Translations under genes and position numbers: made by a program
Shown: positions 7,121-14,603 of the stretch, in pieces
Layout: each line of letters starts with the position of its first letter
Position numbering within the stretch: the stretch's first letter is position 1
From: UBA5862 sp002408105
GTDB taxonomy: Bacteria > Pseudomonadota > Gammaproteobacteria > Pseudomonadales > UBA5862
Direction: 5' to 3'
DNA: 17,369 nucleotides
Assembly (NCBI GenBank): GCA_034189125.1
Contig: JAXHVB010000044.1
Span: 1-17,369 of the forward strand
Notes under the pieces: model-generated
Database searches by the model: none
The model's input: the letters and a program-made list of their open reading frames with translations, nothing else
What the model was told of the DNA's origin: nothing

Positions 7121-8326
7121 TTAGGCCGCAGTGACCGGTGTGGGCTTGGGTTCGCGGGGCATGCCAAGCCCGCGCTCGCTGATGATGTTTTTCTGAATGT
7201 GAGAGGTGCCGCCGCCGATGATGAGACCGAGGAAGAACATGTACCGACTCTGCCACATGCCGCCGGCGCGCAAATACTTGCTGTCGTCGTAGAGGACCCC
7301 GATCTCACCCAAGGCGTCAATCGCCAAGGCGCAGATGTCCTGGTTCAAATGGGTACCGATGAGCTTGACAACCAGGATTGGCATCAGCTCAAGCTCCCCC
7401 TTGAGGGTGTTGGTCAGCAGCCGCATGCTGTGCCACTGCATTGCGGTGACACGGGCCTGCAGGCGCATGAGCCGATCGCGGTAGAGCGGGCTTTCGATCA
7501 ACCTCACTCCGTCCACGGTTTCCTCAGTCAAGAGTTCGGTGACCTGGTGGAGCAAATTCGCCGATTGCGACGGATCGCCGAGCATTCCACGCTCGTGCTT
7601 AAGCGTGGCGTTGGCAACCATCCAGCCCTCACCCCGCTTGCCAACGATCTGGTCGGTTTTGAGGCGCACGTCCGTGAAAAAAACTTCGTTGAAGGTCGCG
7701 TCACCGGTCATGGTCACCAGGGGCCGGACCTCGATTCCGGGGGTGTCCATCGGCAAGAGCAGGTAGCTGATGCCCTGGTGTTTGGGGGCGTCAGGCTCGG
7801 TGCGCACCAGCACAAACATCATGTCTGAAAAATGGGCTGAGCTGGTCCAGATCTTTTGCCCGTTGATGACGAACTCATCGCCATCGACGGTTGCCTTGGT
7901 TTGCAAGCTTGCAAGATCTGACCCCGCTCCGGGTTCTGAATAGCCCTGACACCAAAAGATCTCCCCGGTGATGGTTGGGCGGATCCAGCGCTGGCGCTGC
8001 TCTTCGGTGCCGATCTCAAGCAACGTGGGCACCAACATGGAGATCCCCTGGCCGCTCAACCCTTTGGAGACCCGCGCTCGATCGAACTCCTGATCAATGA
8101 TGACTGACTTGAGTACATCGGGCTCAGCGCCATACCCACCGTATTGCTTGGGAATGGTGCGAGCGGCGTAACCACGCTCAATCAGTTTGGCCTGCCACTC
8201 GCGGGCCTGCTGGCTGGGTCGGCCCATTTCCGTTCGGTCAGGTGGTGCGGTGCCGCCGTTTTCATCCAAAAAAGCCCGGACCTCTTGGCGAAACGCCTCG
8301 TATTCCGGAGCGTAACTCAAGTCCAT
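7121..8326 (-). CDS. Acyl-CoA dehydrogenase, large (alpha-like, FAD-binding) subunit
   Basis: A 401-residue flavin-dependent acyl-CoA dehydrogenase, predicted to introduce the 2,3 double bond into an acyl-CoA. The ATG at 8326 has AAGGGAG upstream; an in-frame TTG at 8371 is less likely. The FAD/substrate loop QGYSEPGAGSDLASL (127-141) and QKIWTSSAHFSD (157-168) are intact. At the medium-chain catalytic position the sequence is GGGTSHIQ (371-378), Gly where YEGT carries Glu. A Glu is present at 245 in TLKHERG, which I align with the isovaleryl/long-chain catalytic Glu. The C-terminus IISERGLGMPRE is typical of this group. It lies directly upstream of the beta-like subunit and downstream of a crotonase gene. 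The chain length or steroid nature of the substrate cannot be read from sequence. Confidence 0.93.
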   Translation of the reverse strand: MDLSYAPEYEAFRQEVRAFLDENGGTAPPDRTEMGRPSQQAREWQAKLIERGYAARTIPKQYGGYGAEPDVLKSVIIDQEFDRARVSKGLSGQGISMLVPTLLEIGTEEQRQRWIRPTITGEIFWCQGYSEPGAGSDLASLQTKATVDGDEFVINGQKIWTSSAHFSDMMFVLVRTEPDAPKHQGISYLLLPMDTPGIEVRPLVTMTGDATFNEVFFTDVRLKTDQIVGKRGEGWMVANATLKHERGMLGDPSQSANLLHQVTELLTEETVDGVRLIESPLYRDRLMRLQARVTAMQWHSMRLLTNTLKGELELMPILVVKLIGTHLNQDICALAIDALGEIGVLYDDSKYLRAGGMWQSRYMFFLGLIIGGGTSHIQKNIISERGLGMPREPKPTPVTAA

Positions 8327-8380
8327 CGGAGTTCTCCCTTGTGGTTCGCACGGCGCGGCGAAACGCACCAATGCCTTTTC

Positions 8381-8391
8381 GTTGTTATGTA
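8381..8391 (-). repeat. 11-bp element shared with the crotonase upstream region (copy 1)
   Basis: The minus strand reads TACATAACAAC here, 55 bases before the dehydrogenase start at 8326. The identical 11-mer occurs at 9284-9294 before the crotonase gene. Both are followed by an A-rich stretch. A shared promoter or regulator-binding element is possible. Confidence 0.45.
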
Positions 8392-8401
8392 AGGCCGAAC
8401 A

Positions 8402-8416
8402 TCGACCCAGGGTCGA
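8402..8416. promoter_or_regulatory. Palindrome upstream of the dehydrogenase pair, candidate operator
   Basis: TCGACCC (8402-8408) and GGGTCGA (8410-8416) are perfect reverse complements around one base. It lies 76 bases upstream of the ATG at 8326 and just upstream of the shared 11-mer, which is the position expected for an activator or repressor site. The sequence is unlike the palindrome at 744-765, so a different regulator is likely if it is real. Confidence 0.4.
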
Positions 8417-8479
8417 AATCCGGATGCGCCGACACGCTAAGACTTCACCCGCTGAAACGCAAGAATGCCCGCTACGGTT

Positions 8480-9256
8480 TCAGTGGCCCGTGAAGTTGGG
8501 AACGCGCTTCTCCAACAACGCCCGGATCCCCTCACGCGAGTCGTCCATTTCGAAGGTGCGGGATTGGCAATGGGCCTCAAGGTCTGCCGCCCGCCGAGGT
8601 TGCCAATCGGCATTCAGGTACAGTGAGCGTTTCATCATCTGCACTGCAACTGGTGCATTGCTGGCAATTTCCTGCGCCATCTCATGGGCTTGGTGCAAAA
8701 CCTGATCCGCAGCGCAAGCGTAGCTGGCAAGCCCGATGCGCGACGCTTCAGCACCCGAGATGCGCCGGCCGGTGAACAGCAACTCTGCGGCCTTTGAAAA
8801 ACCCACCAAACGGGGGAGCATGTAGCTGATCGACATTCCCGAATGCAGACCAAGCCGCGCGAAATTGGCGCCGTAGAGCGCCTGCTCATTCGCAATGCGG
8901 ATGTCACAGATCAACGCCAAGCCAAAACCGCCGCCAATGGCGTGCCCGTTGAGCGCGCCGATCACCGGCATGGGCAGATCCGCAATGGCCAAAAATGCCT
9001 CGTAGGTGTCCAACAGGCGCCGGTGGGCAAGGCCCAGAGGCTGATCGCTTGCGCTAAAATCTCCCCCCGCGCAAAAGCTCTTGCCCCGTCCAGTGATGAC
9101 CAGGCAGCGCACATCGTCTGACGCGCGCAGTTGCTCCAGCGCCTCGGCAAAACCCGCCATCAACTCTGCGGTCATGCTGTTGCGGTTGTCGGGTCGGTTC
9201 AGGGTAATCTGCGCGATCTGGTCGCGGCATTCGAAAAGCACTGCCGGTTCTGCCAT
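8480..9256 (-). CDS. Crotonase-superfamily protein (enoyl-CoA hydratase/isomerase-like)
   Basis: A 258-residue crotonase-fold protein. Family signs are ITLNRPDNRNSM (17-28), the first oxyanion-hole segment GRGKSFCAGGDF (57-68), and NGHAIGGGFGLALICDIRIA (103-122) with the second oxyanion Gly. I chose the ATG at 9256 because GGGA sits 7 bases before it; an ATG two codons earlier has its ribosome site too close. Both Glu residues of classical enoyl-CoA hydratase are replaced, by Gly112 (GGGFGL) and Phe132 (YGANFARLG). The Asp used by PaaG-type isomerases aligns with Gly140 (LHSGMS). It may therefore be an isomerase, thioester hydrolase or hydratase of unusual type. It heads the cluster with the two dehydrogenases, 153 bases away, which suggests the same acyl-CoA pathway. 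Confidence 0.92.
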   Translation of the reverse strand: MAEPAVLFECRDQIAQITLNRPDNRNSMTAELMAGFAEALEQLRASDDVRCLVITGRGKSFCAGGDFSASDQPLGLAHRRLLDTYEAFLAIADLPMPVIGALNGHAIGGGFGLALICDIRIANEQALYGANFARLGLHSGMSISYMLPRLVGFSKAAELLFTGRRISGAEASRIGLASYACAADQVLHQAHEMAQEIASNAPVAVQMMKRSLYLNADWQPRRAADLEAHCQSRTFEMDDSREGIRALLEKRVPNFTGH

Positions 9257-9283
9257 GTCCATTTCCCACGCGTAGTTTTTGTT

Positions 9284-9294
9284 GTTGTTATGTA
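9284..9294 (-). repeat. 11-bp element shared with the dehydrogenase upstream region (copy 2)
   Basis: The minus strand again reads TACATAACAAC, 28 bases before the crotonase ATG at 9256, identical to 8381-8391. It is followed by AACAAAAAC. Being close to two start codons of the same apparent pathway supports a shared control element, but two copies are weak statistics. Confidence 0.45.
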
Positions 9295-9348
9295 CAGCGC
9301 CGCGCACGACCTCGTCTCAGGGTCTGCTGGCGGCGGCCGGCCTTATGT

Positions 9349-9379
9349 CCCTGTATCCGATATGGATATAGAAACAGGG
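9349..9379. promoter_or_regulatory. Nested inverted repeats in the divergent crotonase/Yip1 region
   Basis: TATCC (9354-9358) and GGATA (9364-9368) flank GATAT. An outer pair, CCCTGT (9349-9354) and ACAGGG (9374-9379), encloses it. The region lies between divergent genes and just overlaps a possible rightward promoter. This is the usual layout of a shared operator. No known regulator consensus is recognised. Confidence 0.35.
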
Positions 9380-9397
9380 CCTGCGCTTCGCTATGCT
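9369..9397 (+). promoter_or_regulatory. Possible promoter for the Yip1-family gene
   Basis: TAGAAA (9369-9374) and TATGCT (9392-9397) each match the sigma-70 hexamers at four of six bases and are 17 bases apart. The -10 ends 55 bases before the ATG at 9453. The match is moderate only. Confidence 0.3.
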
Positions 9398-9452
9398 GTG
9401 AGTTCCGCAGGCCATGCGGTTCCAACCAATAACGATTCCAGGGGCGCGGCCA

Positions 9453-10052
9453 ATGATATTAACCCACACCTTTAACCTACTCAGCCACCCCAACCAGGCC
9501 TGGGTGAATCTACGCGACAGCCAACCGAGCGTGGCGAACTGCTTCGTTCAGCACCTGCTGTGGCTTGCCCTCATCCCGCCGCTGTGCCTGTACCTTGGCA
9601 CCACCCAAGTGGGGTGGCGCGTGGGCAGCGGCGAACCCGTCTACCTCACCACAGCCAGCGCCTTGACCATGGCCTGCCTATTTTACTTGGCGATCCTGGC
9701 TGGAACCTTTGCGCTTGGCCATCTCATCCACTGGATGGCCCAGACCTATGGAGCCGAGTCGAGCCACGGCGCCGCCATGGCATTGGCAACGTACAGCATC
9801 ACGCCATTGATGCTCTGTGGCGTACTTGGCCTGTACCCAGTGGCCTGGGTGAGTCTGCTGGTGGGAATCGGCGCGGTCGCTCACTCGGTCTACCTTTTAT
9901 TCGTGGGCGTCACCCCCATGATGAAAATCAGTCGCGAACAGGGGGTGTTGTTTGCAAGTGCGATTTTGGCGGTTGCCCTGGTGTTTACTGTCGCGCTGAT
10001 GGCGGCATCCGTCATCCTCTGGAACTTCGGAGCCGGTCCGGTGTTCCTATAA
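9453..10052 (+). CDS. Yip1-family integral membrane protein
   Basis: A 199-residue membrane protein that I place in the bacterial Yip1-domain family. These proteins have a short N-terminus with a pattern like the NLLSHPNQAW seen here (8-17), followed by several membrane helices. Hydrophobic segments lie at about 35-51, 65-95, 108-130, 132-153 and 165-190, giving five helices. The ATG at 9453 has AGGGG upstream; an in-frame ATG at 9414 would add 13 residues without a better ribosome site. The function of bacterial Yip1-domain proteins is poorly known; membrane organisation or transport has been proposed by analogy with eukaryotic Yip1. It is followed after 83 bases by prc on the same strand, with a strong hairpin between them. 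No catalytic motif is visible. Confidence 0.8.
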   Translation: MILTHTFNLLSHPNQAWVNLRDSQPSVANCFVQHLLWLALIPPLCLYLGTTQVGWRVGSGEPVYLTTASALTMACLFYLAILAGTFALGHLIHWMAQTYGAESSHGAAMALATYSITPLMLCGVLGLYPVAWVSLLVGIGAVAHSVYLLFVGVTPMMKISREQGVLFASAILAVALVFTVALMAASVILWNFGAGPVFL

Positions 10053-10064
10053 CCCAATGACCTG

Positions 10065-10097
10065 GCTGGCCACTGCCATACACGGGCAGTGGCCAGC
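10065..10097. repeat. 13-bp perfect hairpin between the Yip1 gene and prc
   Basis: GCTGGCCACTGCC (10065-10077) and GGCAGTGGCCAGC (10085-10097) are perfect reverse complements with a 7-base loop. It begins 12 bases after the Yip1-family stop. The stem is as strong as a terminator, but neither side has a T-run. It may be a factor-dependent terminator, an mRNA-stabilising structure or a protein site upstream of prc. Confidence 0.75.
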
Positions 10098-10135
10098 GTC
10101 AGGCAGGTTCGGTTCCTATGCTAAGGTCGCAGTCC

Positions 10136-12229
10136 ATGAACCTTCGTGTCCACGCAATTTGCACCTGGATCGTCGCGTTGGCGCTGATCGCCGGCCAGGC
10201 CGTGGCCGCTCTGGTCCCCACACAGCCCCTTCGGCCCGAAGATGGGCAGATCCAGACCAGCGCCGAGGTGCTCCGCTACCTGCAGAAGGGCCACTACCGT
10301 GACATGGAGCTGGACGACCGACTGTCCAGCCAACTGCTGGACCGCTACATCGACCAGCTGGACCCAAGTCGCAGCTATTTTAGATCGACCGACCTCACCG
10401 AGTTCGAACGCTACCGGCACCGATTCGACGACGAATTGCGCCAAGGAAAACTGGAAGCGGCGTTCAGCCTGTACAACCGCTACCGTGAACGGCTCCGTGA
10501 ACGGCTCAACTTCGTGCTGGACCGCCTGAAAAAACCCTTCGATTTCGACACCCAAGAGGCACTGTTGGTCGACCGAGAACAGGCGCCCTGGCCCGCCACC
10601 CCGACCGAGCAACGCGACCTCTGGCGACGTCAAATTCAGAATGAACTCATCACCGCGCGCCTCGGAGGTGCCGAACCCGCTGAGGCGATTGAGCGGCTCG
10701 AGCGGCGGTACACGAGCCAGCTGAACCGGTTTTCCCAAATCGAGAGCCAGGACGCGTTTCAAGTGTTCATGGACGCGCTCACCAGCACTTTTGACCCTCA
10801 CACCCAGTATTTTTCCCCGCGGCTGTCCGAGAACTTCCAGATCAACATGAGCCTGTCGCTCGAAGGCATCGGCGCCGTGTTGACCAGCGAGGACGAGCAC
10901 ACCAAGGTGGTGCGCCTTGTACCCAAGGGCCCTGCCGACAAGAGTGGCTCGCTGCATCCCGCTGACCGAATCGTGGCTGTTGGGCAAGGTGAACACGGCG
11001 AGATGATCGATATCATCGGTTGGCGCTTGGACGACGTGGTGGACCTGATCCGCGGAAAAAAAGACACTGTGGTTCGGCTGCAGGTGGTCCCGAGTGACGC
11101 CGCAGACGGCGTTCCGGCCACCGTCTCCATCCGGCGCGGACAGGTAAAGCTGGAAGAACAGGCCGCCCACCACCGAATCGTGGAGCCGGAACCCGGCATC
11201 CAGTTGGGCGTGATCTCCCTGCCAACGTTTTACCTGGACTTTGCTGCCCAGCGGCGGGGGGACGCCAACTACAAGAGCACCACACGAGATGTTGCCAAGA
11301 TCCTTGATGAGTTGAAGTCCGCGCAGGTGGACGGCATCGTCATCGACCTGCGCAACAACGGAGGTGGCTCCCTGCAGGAGGCCAATTCACTCATCGGCCT
11401 GTTCATTCGTCGCGGCCCCACGGTCCAGGTACAGTACAGCAACGGGCGCATCGACCTGCAGGGCGATCCGGACGAGCAAGTCCTGTATGACGGACCCCTG
11501 GTGGTCCTCGTGAATCGACTCAGCGCATCTGCATCGGAGATCTTCGCCGGAGCCATTCAAGACTACGGACGCGGCCTGGTGGTCGGCGACCAGACGTTTG
11601 GGAAGGGTACAGTCCAGTCGCTGGTGGACCTTGAGCGCGGGCAGCTCAAGATGACCCTGGCCAAGTTTTACCGCGTATCCGGCAACAGCACGCAGCATCG
11701 CGGTGTGCTTCCGGACATTCAGTTTCCAAGCCTGATCGACCCTGCAGAGATCGGGGAGAGCGCCCTGCCCAACGCCCTGCCCTGGGACACGGTGCTTCCT
11801 GCTCGCTACCGCAGCCATGGCGAAACCGGCAGCGCCCTCACTTTGCTTACCGATGCCCACCAGCAACGGGTCCAGACCGATCCAGAGTTGCAATACCTCA
11901 TTGCAAGAACGGATCTACAAAACGAAGTGCGTGGTCAGCAGCGGGTTTCACTGAACCTTGAGACACGCAGGGCCCAGCGGGAAGCCGTCGAGCAGCGTCG
12001 GCTGGCGCTTGAAAACACCTTAAGAGCCGCTCGCGGAGAACCATCCATCGACACCGTGGAAGCGCTGCGGGAGGAAGAGACGGTTGAACCTGATGCCGAG
12101 AGCGAGAGCGCCACGGCGGACACCCCGGATGCCATCCTCGACGAAAGCGGCCGTATCTTGGCCGACTACATTCGGCTGCAGCGCAAAGCAAACGACTCGC
12201 TGCTGCCCATCGCCGCAGCATCACACTGA
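10136..12229 (+). CDS. prc: Tail-specific (C-terminal processing) periplasmic protease Prc/Tsp
   Basis: A 697-residue S41-family protease that degrades or trims periplasmic proteins from the C-terminus. In gammaproteobacteria it affects peptidoglycan hydrolases, and in Pseudomonas also anti-sigma factors. The start at 10136 gives an export signal, MNLRVHAICTWIVALALIAG, with a likely cleavage near AVA-A (about 27); AAGG lies 11 bases upstream. The N-terminal tail-specific protease domain is followed by a PDZ domain (about 238-330) and the protease core. The Ser-Lys dyad is conserved: SASASEIFAGA with Ser465, QDYGRG with Asp476 and TFGKGTVQ with Lys490, at the same spacing as Ser430/Asp441/Lys455 of E. 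coli Tsp. The C-terminal extension is charged and Glu-rich. It ends 21 bases from a convergent gene, with no clear terminator between. Confidence 0.97.
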   Translation: MNLRVHAICTWIVALALIAGQAVAALVPTQPLRPEDGQIQTSAEVLRYLQKGHYRDMELDDRLSSQLLDRYIDQLDPSRSYFRSTDLTEFERYRHRFDDELRQGKLEAAFSLYNRYRERLRERLNFVLDRLKKPFDFDTQEALLVDREQAPWPATPTEQRDLWRRQIQNELITARLGGAEPAEAIERLERRYTSQLNRFSQIESQDAFQVFMDALTSTFDPHTQYFSPRLSENFQINMSLSLEGIGAVLTSEDEHTKVVRLVPKGPADKSGSLHPADRIVAVGQGEHGEMIDIIGWRLDDVVDLIRGKKDTVVRLQVVPSDAADGVPATVSIRRGQVKLEEQAAHHRIVEPEPGIQLGVISLPTFYLDFAAQRRGDANYKSTTRDVAKILDELKSAQVDGIVIDLRNNGGGSLQEANSLIGLFIRRGPTVQVQYSNGRIDLQGDPDEQVLYDGPLVVLVNRLSASASEIFAGAIQDYGRGLVVGDQTFGKGTVQSLVDLERGQLKMTLAKFYRVSGNSTQHRGVLPDIQFPSLIDPAEIGESALPNALPWDTVLPARYRSHGETGSALTLLTDAHQQRVQTDPELQYLIARTDLQNEVRGQQRVSLNLETRRAQREAVEQRRLALENTLRAARGEPSIDTVEALREEETVEPDAESESATADTPDAILDESGRILADYIRLQRKANDSLLPIAAASH

Positions 12230-12250
12230 TTTGGGTGCAGACGCAGGCGA

Positions 12251-12985
12251 TCAAGCAGGCCCGCAAGACAACCTGTGGAGCAATTCCCCCAGCGCCCTGC
12301 CCATCGCCTCTGGCTGACTGAACATCGGCATGTGTCCGCTGGGCAGATGCGCGAAGGCCTGGCACGGGGACCGGCGCACCATCCGCCGCTGTGCATCCGG
12401 TGTCACCACACGGTCGTGGTCACAAAAGAGATAGGCCCTTGGCACCCGCCCGTACCTACCGGCACTCAACTCAATCGGCGCCTCCATCGGCTCAACCGCT
12501 TGCGCGACCGACTGGGTCACCGCCTGGTCAACAGCGTCCAGGCAGTCGTGGTAAAAACAGTGCGTGAGGTTTCTTCGAGTCAAGGACAGGGCTGTGCCTC
12601 CGAAAACCGGCACCCCCATGGGTTCTTCATAGCGCGGCAGCAGGGCAGCCATCATGCTCTGTCCGGACCGAGCAAGAACGCCTGAAACGTAAACCAGGCC
12701 CACCACCTGTCCCGGGGTCACCCGCTCGGTCGCTGCACTGGCCACCACGCCGCCCAGGCTGTGCCCCACCAGAACAACAGGCCCCGACTCGGCTTCAATC
12801 CAGCCGACGACAGCCTCGATGTAGCCTTCCATAGATTGGCGCGCAGGATCTTCACCGCCGACGCTGGGGCCGTGGCCTGGGAGGTCTGGAGCGACGACCC
12901 GGTGGCCAGCCGCCTCGAGGTGGGGAACCAGCGGCGCCCAGCACCAACCTGCATGCCAGGCGCCGTGCACCAGCAACAAACGCAC
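12251..12985 (-). CDS. Alpha/beta-fold hydrolase
   Basis: A 244-residue alpha/beta hydrolase resembling small carboxylesterases. Seen in order: the oxyanion segment LLLVHGAWHAGWCW (3-16), APDLPGHG (32-39), the nucleophile elbow GHSLGG with Ser76 (74-79), an acid region CDHDRVVTP (188-196), and the catalytic His in PSGHMPMFS (His218). The start is a GTG at 12985, which places the first beta strand right at the N-terminus as in relatives; no clear ribosome site is seen. It begins 11 bases after the stop of the acyl-CoA synthetase and is probably translated from the same message. It could free a carboxylic acid from an ester for activation by the synthetase, or act on a thioester. The natural substrate is unknown. 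Confidence 0.92.
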   Translation of the reverse strand: MRLLLVHGAWHAGWCWAPLVPHLEAAGHRVVAPDLPGHGPSVGGEDPARQSMEGYIEAVVGWIEAESGPVVLVGHSLGGVVASAATERVTPGQVVGLVYVSGVLARSGQSMMAALLPRYEEPMGVPVFGGTALSLTRRNLTHCFYHDCLDAVDQAVTQSVAQAVEPMEAPIELSAGRYGRVPRAYLFCDHDRVVTPDAQRRMVRRSPCQAFAHLPSGHMPMFSQPEAMGRALGELLHRLSCGPA

Positions 12986-12996
12986 GGCGGGCGGGG

Positions 12997-14547
12997 TCAG
13001 ACCGCGCGCTCACGGCCCTCCCAGTACTTGTCACGCAGAAACCGCTTGTACAACTTGCCCGTGGGCAACCTCGGCAAGGCGTCGATGAAGTCGATCGAGC
13101 GCGGCCACTTGTACTTGGCGAGGTTCTCACCCACGTACTGCATGATGGCATCGCGGGTGCTGTCATTGGGTTCCACACCATCGTGCAGCTCGACCACAGC
13201 TTTGACCACTTCGCCTTTCTCATCGTCGGGAATGCCAAACACCGCGACGTCCCGAATCAATGGCTGCTGAACCAATACCGCTTCGATTTCAGCCGGATAA
13301 ATGTTGACGCCGCCGGTAATCACCATGTCGATCTTGCGGTCGCGAATGAACAACCAACCGTCCTGGTCGATAAACCCCATGTCCCCCACAGTAAACATCC
13401 CGTGCATGCGGCTTTTGGCGGTTTTTTCTTCGTCCTTGTAGTACTCGAACTCTCCCATTGGGGAGCGCATGTAGATGGTGCCGATTTCGCCTGGCGGCAA
13501 CTCATTGCCTTCATCGTCGAAAATGGCGACCTCAGAGCCAGGCCAAGGCTTCCCAACCGTTCCGGGGTGTTCAAGCCATTCGTGGGCATTGCAGTAGGTG
13601 CCACCCCCCTCCGTCGCTGCGTAGTACTCATAGATCACCGGGCCGAACCACTCGATCATGCGGTGCTTGGTTGCTTCTGGACAGGGCGCGGCGGCGTGAA
13701 TGACGTTGGTCAGGGACGAAACGTCGTACTTGCGCTTCTCCTCATCGGGCACGTCCAGCATGCGAATGAACATGGTTGGCACCATGTGGCTGGCGGTAAT
13801 CCGGTATCGGTCGATGCGCTCAAGCGTGCCCTCAGGGGTCCATTTGTCCATGAGCACCAGGGTTTGGCCCAAGTGCAAGGCACCGATGCCAAACCCTCCG
13901 GGCGCGGCATGGTAGAGCGGTCCCGCGCACAGGTGTGCACCCACACCGGCCTGAATGTCAAACAGTGACGCCAGAAGCGCCGAGGATGCCGCGGCCTCTT
14001 CAGGTCCGGTTTCCGGCAGCGGTTTGCGCACGCCCTTGGGTCGCCCGGTGGTGCCCGACGTATAGAGCATCATCGAACCACCGGCGCGGCGCTCGGGTGC
14101 GGTGGTCGGTTGGTCTTCCCACAACTCTTCGAATGGACGAAATCCAGCGATGGCGCCATCGACCACAAAGCACGCATTGCGGTCGAAGCTCAGCTGTTCA
14201 ACTGCCTTGGCCGTGGCCTCAGCATAGCGGGACGCGGCGAAAAAAGCCTTGGATTCAGAGTTCTCAATGATGTAGGCGATCTCGGGCCCGGTGAGGTGGA
14301 AATTGATGGGCGTGAGGTAAAGCCCCAGTTGTTGAACTGCCAATGCCAGCTCCACCCATTCCGCGCAGTTGTGCATGACCATAGAGATGGTATCGCCCCG
14401 GACCAGACCAAGCGCTCGCAATCCATGGGAAACCTGGTTCACACGCTCCGCAAGCGCTCCGAAACTGTATTCGTCGTACTCAGGCGTAACCAGCGCCAAC
14501 CGCTGGGGTTGCTGGGCTGCCCAAGTCCAAAAATCCGTTGCCGACAT
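12997..14547 (-). CDS. AMP-forming acyl-CoA synthetase (FadD-like)
   Basis: A 516-residue member of the adenylate-forming superfamily that makes acyl-CoA from a carboxylic acid, ATP and CoA. Motifs: the phosphate loop LYTSGTTGRPKGV (161-173), YYAATEGGGT (308-317), the TVGDMG segment (386-391) with the ATP-ribose Asp, IRDRKIDMVITGGVNIYPAE at the domain hinge, and PTGK with the catalytic Lys498. I chose the ATG at 14547, which has AAGGAGA at ideal spacing, over an in-frame start 12 codons earlier. It follows the Nudix gene by 56 bases and precedes the hydrolase by 11. The sequence looks closer to the synthetases found in steroid, bile acid or unusual-acid catabolism than to E. coli FadD, but that is an impression from motif wording. 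The substrate is not determined. Confidence 0.94.
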   Translation of the reverse strand: MSATDFWTWAAQQPQRLALVTPEYDEYSFGALAERVNQVSHGLRALGLVRGDTISMVMHNCAEWVELALAVQQLGLYLTPINFHLTGPEIAYIIENSESKAFFAASRYAEATAKAVEQLSFDRNACFVVDGAIAGFRPFEELWEDQPTTAPERRAGGSMMLYTSGTTGRPKGVRKPLPETGPEEAAASSALLASLFDIQAGVGAHLCAGPLYHAAPGGFGIGALHLGQTLVLMDKWTPEGTLERIDRYRITASHMVPTMFIRMLDVPDEEKRKYDVSSLTNVIHAAAPCPEATKHRMIEWFGPVIYEYYAATEGGGTYCNAHEWLEHPGTVGKPWPGSEVAIFDDEGNELPPGEIGTIYMRSPMGEFEYYKDEEKTAKSRMHGMFTVGDMGFIDQDGWLFIRDRKIDMVITGGVNIYPAEIEAVLVQQPLIRDVAVFGIPDDEKGEVVKAVVELHDGVEPNDSTRDAIMQYVGENLAKYKWPRSIDFIDALPRLPTGKLYKRFLRDKYWEGRERAV

Positions 14548-14603
14548 GGCCTGTCTCCTTGTTGTGTTTGGGGTGGGCGTCAACGCGCTGGAGCTGCCGC
14601 CTG

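Noticed and set aside
9335..9342. 8-bp palindrome GGCCGGCC
   Set aside because: Short GC palindromes are expected by chance in GC-rich DNA, and its position gives no functional hint.
10121..11173. A 350-codon minus-strand frame
   Set aside because: It is antisense to prc and mirrors its codon pattern; no motif or start signal supports it.
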